This document shows positions 60,790-64,000 of a DNA stretch of 64,000 nucleotides, in pieces. Numbering within the stretch: the stretch's first letter is position 1; each line of letters begins with the position of its first letter. Where the stretch lies: assembly GCA_013289875.1 (NCBI GenBank), contig JABCZC010000004.1:1-64000 (forward strand). The letters run 5' to 3'. Source of the DNA: Acidobacteriota bacterium (lineage in GTDB: Bacteria; Acidobacteriota; Terriglobia; Terriglobales; Acidobacteriaceae). The notes beneath the pieces were generated by a model. It made no database searches. It saw nothing but the letters and a program-made list of their open reading frames with translations, and was not told the DNA's origin. The position numbers and the translations under genes were made by a program.

Positions 60790-63465
60790 ATGCGATGGCT
60801 GGACAAGCTTCGGGTGCGTAACGAGATGCTCTTTCGTCGTAGACGCGCGGCGGACCAGCTGGATGACGAGCTGCGCTTTCATGTCGAGCAGCAGGTTGCG
60901 GAGAATATCGCGGCGGGGATGGGCGTGGAGGAGGCACGGCATGCGGCGCTGCGGGCGTTCGGGAACCCGGCGGCGTTGAGGGATCAGGCCCGGGAGACGT
61001 GGAGCTGGAGCAGTATCGAGTCGCTGCTGCGCGATGCGCGGATCGCGGCGCGGACTCTGGGGCGATCGCCCGGATTTGCATTGACGGCAGTTGGCATCAT
61101 AGCGCTGGGTATCGGCGCAAATGTTGCCTTGTTCACCGTGGTGCGGTCGGTGCTGCTGAAGCCGCTTCCCTTTCGTGATCCGGCGCGGCTGATCATGGTT
61201 TACGAGCACGTGAACGATAAGGAGCATACGGGTTTTCACGCGTATTTGCCCGTAGCGGCGGGCAGTTTCGGCGAGTGGAAGAAAGCAGTCGGGTCGGGCG
61301 TGGCGGAACTGGCGCTGGTGTCGCCGTGGCAGAACTACAACGTCTCGGCGGAGGGAGGCAAGCTTCCGGAGCGGGTCGACGCTGGAATGTGCTCGTGGAA
61401 CTTCTTCGGAACGCTTGGAGTAGCGCCTGCGCTGGGCCGCGGCTTTACAGCGGTCGATAACAAGCCTGACGCCGAGGCAACGGTGATCCTGACGTCGACG
61501 TTTTGGAAGCGGCGGTATAGCAACGATCCGGCGGTCATCGGCAGGAAGGTCTGGCTGGATGCGAAGCCGTACACGATCATCGGAGTGTTGCCGTCCTGGT
61601 TCACCTATTCGAGCGCGTTTGGCGGCAACACGATACAGATATGGACTCCAGTGGCGCATGAGGCGCCGCCGTCGCTGATGCAGACGTTCGACGATCACGA
61701 ATTTCTGGCCGTGGCGAGATTAGCGCCGGGAGTCACACAGTCGACTCTCATCAGCCAGTTGGACACCGTGCAGAAGAGGATCAAGGCGAATCATCCCGGG
61801 GCTGCGGTGCGCGAAGGGGTAATTGGTCGGCCGTTGCTGGATGACGTAGTCGAGGACTACAAGACGCCTCTCTATACGCTGCTGGCGGCGACGGGATGCG
61901 TTCTCTTTATCGCGTGCCTCAATGTTGCCAGCCTGCTGGTGGCGCGCACGGCGGCGCGGAGCAAGGAGATGGCGATCCGCGCGGCGCTAGGCGGAGGACG
62001 GCTGCGACTGCTACGCGAGCGGATGATGGAAAGCCTGCTGCTGTCGGTTGCCGGCGGCGCGACGGGGCTGTTGCTGGCGTGGGGCGCTGTGGAGTGGCTG
62101 ATCCACACACGGCAGGATATGAATCGCATTGAGGCGATTCATATTGACAGCGTGGTGATCGCGTTCACCGTAGGCGCGATCGTACTGTGCGCGCTGTTTT
62201 CGGGGTTGATCTCCGCGATGGGATCGGACGGCAGGCGAATTCTGGCCGCGCTGCAGGAGTCCTCGCGAACACACAGCGGCGGACAGAGCCGCGCAGTATT
62301 GCGCAAGGCGATGCTGGTAGTGGAAGTAGGCATCACGGTGGTTCTGCTAGTGGGTGCCGGGCTGCTGTTGAAGAGCTATCAGCGATTGAGGATGACGGAC
62401 CTGGGAATTCCGGTGGACAACGTCCTGACGATGCACGTGAGCCTGCCGGATGCGCGATACAAAGACGATACAAAGCGGGTGGCGTTCTTTGAACAGCTCA
62501 TTGAAGGAGTGCGGGCGCTGCCGGGACTGAAGAGCGCGGGACTGGTAAGCACGGCTCCGGGACAGGGCTGGGGTGGCGATGAAGTGGTGAGCGTGGTGGA
62601 GCACCCTCCGCAGCCGAAGGGAGTCGGGCTCGATCTGATGAACCGGGGGGTGGATCCCGGATATTTCTCGGCGATCGGGATTCCGCTGGTCAAGGGACGA
62701 GCCTTCGCGGCGAACGAGCGGCTGGATCGCGCGAATGTTGTGGTGATCAGCCAGGCAGCCGCGAAGCTTTGTTTTCCTGACGGCGAGGATCCAATCGGTA
62801 GACACATCAAGATTGGGACCACGGGCAAGACGTATGAGATCGTCGGCGTGGTCGGAGATGTACGCTGGCTGATTTCGCAGCCGCCGAATCCTACGATGTA
62901 TATCCCGCTCTATGGCAATGACTACAGCCATGCGACGGTTGTCGTGCACTCGGACCGGGACGTGGAAGGGTTGGCATTGCCGATCGAGAAGCTGATCGGC
63001 GGACTTGATTCAGACCTGCCGGTTTCGAACGTGATTACTTTGCGGGAGACGATCGGCCGGTCAACCGCGGATTCGCAATTCAGTTCTGTTCTGGTGCTGG
63101 CCTTTGCGGTAATCGCGCTGGTGCTGGCGGCGGCGGGCCTGTATGGCGTTTTGGCCTACCTGATCACACAGCGGACGACGGAGATCGGGATCAGGATTGC
63201 GCTGGGTTCGGGGCGGGACCAGGTGATGGGGCTGATGCTCACGGATGGGCTTCGTCCGGCGCTGTATGGGCTGGTGGTCGGACTGGGAGCGAGCGCGCTG
63301 GTTACGCGGCTCTTGGAATCAATGCTCTACGAGACGAAGGCGCTGGACGCCTGGGTTTTCGCTGCGGTGAGCCTGCTGCTGCTTGCAGTCGCAGCTGTGG
63401 CCTGCCTTCTGCCATCGTGGAGGGCGTCGCGAGTGGATCCGATGCAGGCGTTAAAAGCGGAATAG
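60790..63465 (+). CDS. ADOP-type ABC transporter permease (MacB/FtsX-like)
   Basis: 891 aa. An N-terminal cytoplasmic region specific to acidobacterial ADOP proteins (DELRFHVEQQVAENIAAGM, LRAFGNPAALRDQARETW) precedes helix 1 (about 95-120). A large periplasmic MacB_PCD domain, three helices with FtsX motif (FIACLNVASLLVARTAARSK), a second periplasmic domain and a final three-helix FtsX unit (TEIGIRIALGSGRDQVMGLM) follow. These permeases usually have no adjacent ATPase, and none is seen here. Function likely mechanotransmission or export of unknown substrate. Start ATG 60790 is behind GGGAGGG. Confidence 0.92.
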   Translation: MRWLDKLRVRNEMLFRRRRAADQLDDELRFHVEQQVAENIAAGMGVEEARHAALRAFGNPAALRDQARETWSWSSIESLLRDARIAARTLGRSPGFALTAVGIIALGIGANVALFTVVRSVLLKPLPFRDPARLIMVYEHVNDKEHTGFHAYLPVAAGSFGEWKKAVGSGVAELALVSPWQNYNVSAEGGKLPERVDAGMCSWNFFGTLGVAPALGRGFTAVDNKPDAEATVILTSTFWKRRYSNDPAVIGRKVWLDAKPYTIIGVLPSWFTYSSAFGGNTIQIWTPVAHEAPPSLMQTFDDHEFLAVARLAPGVTQSTLISQLDTVQKRIKANHPGAAVREGVIGRPLLDDVVEDYKTPLYTLLAATGCVLFIACLNVASLLVARTAARSKEMAIRAALGGGRLRLLRERMMESLLLSVAGGATGLLLAWGAVEWLIHTRQDMNRIEAIHIDSVVIAFTVGAIVLCALFSGLISAMGSDGRRILAALQESSRTHSGGQSRAVLRKAMLVVEVGITVVLLVGAGLLLKSYQRLRMTDLGIPVDNVLTMHVSLPDARYKDDTKRVAFFEQLIEGVRALPGLKSAGLVSTAPGQGWGGDEVVSVVEHPPQPKGVGLDLMNRGVDPGYFSAIGIPLVKGRAFAANERLDRANVVVISQAAAKLCFPDGEDPIGRHIKIGTTGKTYEIVGVVGDVRWLISQPPNPTMYIPLYGNDYSHATVVVHSDRDVEGLALPIEKLIGGLDSDLPVSNVITLRETIGRSTADSQFSSVLVLAFAVIALVLAAAGLYGVLAYLITQRTTEIGIRIALGSGRDQVMGLMLTDGLRPALYGLVVGLGASALVTRLLESMLYETKALDAWVFAAVSLLLLAVAAVACLLPSWRASRVDPMQALKAE

Positions 63466-63474
63466 GAGGAGAGG

Positions 63475-64000
63475 ATGCGATGGCTGGATCGAATTCGGAT
63501 GCGGGTGCAGATGCTCTTTCGTCGTGGACGCGCGGCGGACCGCCTGGATGACGAGCTGCGGTTTCATCTTGAGCAGCAGATTGCAGAGAACATCGCCGCG
63601 GGGATGAACGCGGAGGAGGCTCGGCATGCGGCGATGCGGGAGTTTGGGAATCCGGCGGCGCTAAGAGATCAGGCGCGGGAGACGTGGAGCTGGAACGGGG
63701 TGGAGCTGGTCTTGCGCGACCTGCGAATCGCGACGCGGACGCTGCTGCGAACGCCGGGATTTGCGGCGATTGCGATTCTGGTGATGGCCCTGGGGATCGG
63801 GGCGAATATCGCGCTGTTCACCGTGGTGCGAAGCGTGCTGCTTAAGCCGCTGCCTTTTCGCGATCCGGATCGGCTGGTGAGGCTGTACGAGCACAGCACC
63901 GACGACAAGTTTCCTTATAACGCGAGTGCCGGAGGCGTTTTTGCCGAGTGGAAAAAGCAGAGCCGCAGCTTTTCCGACATGGCGATTTCCGGCTATGTCG
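63475..64000 (+). CDS. second ADOP-type permease, N-terminal part (cut by window end)
   Basis: Starts at ATG 63475, nine bases after the first ADOP stop codon and behind AGGAGGAGAGG. The 175 codons visible repeat the first protein almost position for position: DELRFHLEQQIAENIAAGM, MREFGNPAALRDQARETW, then GIGANIALFTVVRSVLLKPL. It is a recent-looking tandem paralogue whose C-terminal part lies outside the window. Confidence 0.92.
   Translation, partial: MRWLDRIRMRVQMLFRRGRAADRLDDELRFHLEQQIAENIAAGMNAEEARHAAMREFGNPAALRDQARETWSWNGVELVLRDLRIATRTLLRTPGFAAIAILVMALGIGANIALFTVVRSVLLKPLPFRDPDRLVRLYEHSTDDKFPYNASAGGVFAEWKKQSRSFSDMAISGYV

Overview
The window reads as a chromosomal segment of an acidobacterium (Acidobacteriota, probably Terriglobia/Acidobacteriaceae). 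This is inferred from gene content. There is a PadR regulator followed by tandem ADOP-type FtsX/MacB permeases, an Oar-like TonB-dependent receptor with an N-terminal carboxypeptidase-regulatory domain, RHS fragments, secreted Ig-like and PQQ-like propeller proteins, and many Tat- or Sec-exported glycoside hydrolases. The species was not identified.

Layout. 1-5652: one end of an integrated island. It holds a partial AlpA-type regulator, an unknown ORF, two RHS C-terminal tips flanking an exported propeller-like protein, and a P4-type tyrosine integrase pointing away from the 3' end of a tRNA-Phe, the likely insertion site. 5.9-8.8 kb: secreted adenosine-deaminase-like enzyme plus a GT1 glycosyltransferase. 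8.9-15 kb: cold-shock protein, PLP decarboxylase, aldose-epimerase-like protein, galactokinase, alpha-glucan phosphorylase. 15.2-18.8 kb: a tight three-gene set, HAD-UbiA fusion, DprE1-like FAD oxidase and DprE2-like SDR, that together match the polyprenyl-phosphoryl-D-arabinofuranose (DPA) pathway. 19.3-25.2 kb: an RND efflux operon (pump, adaptor, outer-membrane factor). 25.4-43 kb: a GT-C-like membrane protein, a Tat-exported GH2 beta-galactosidase, an Ig-like membrane protein, lipoproteins, Kbl, thioredoxin reductase, an S9 peptidase and a large PQQ-like propeller protein.

40.9-56.6 kb is a uronate polysaccharide utilisation locus: Oar/TonB receptor, two IclR regulators, KDG kinase, KDPG aldolase, KduD, KdgF-like cupin, PL5 lyase, GH29 fucosidase, secreted cupin, KduI and two GH105 unsaturated glucuronyl hydrolases. 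The whole route from unsaturated uronate to pyruvate plus glyceraldehyde-3-phosphate is present. Its promoters share a 17-bp palindrome (roughly GTNCCRCTATRCGGNAC) that looks like a common, probably IclR-type, operator. 56.7-64 kb: lipoprotein, small exported protein, SYLF-domain protein, NCS2 purine permease, then a PadR gene with a palindrome embedded in a strong, nearly leaderless promoter, and two ADOP permeases, the second cut by the window end.

Most notable: the DPA cassette with its HAD-UbiA fusion, the shared operator of the uronate locus, the PadR promoter architecture, and the RHS tip pair in the tRNA-Phe island. No CRISPR array, rRNA gene or intact insertion sequence was seen.
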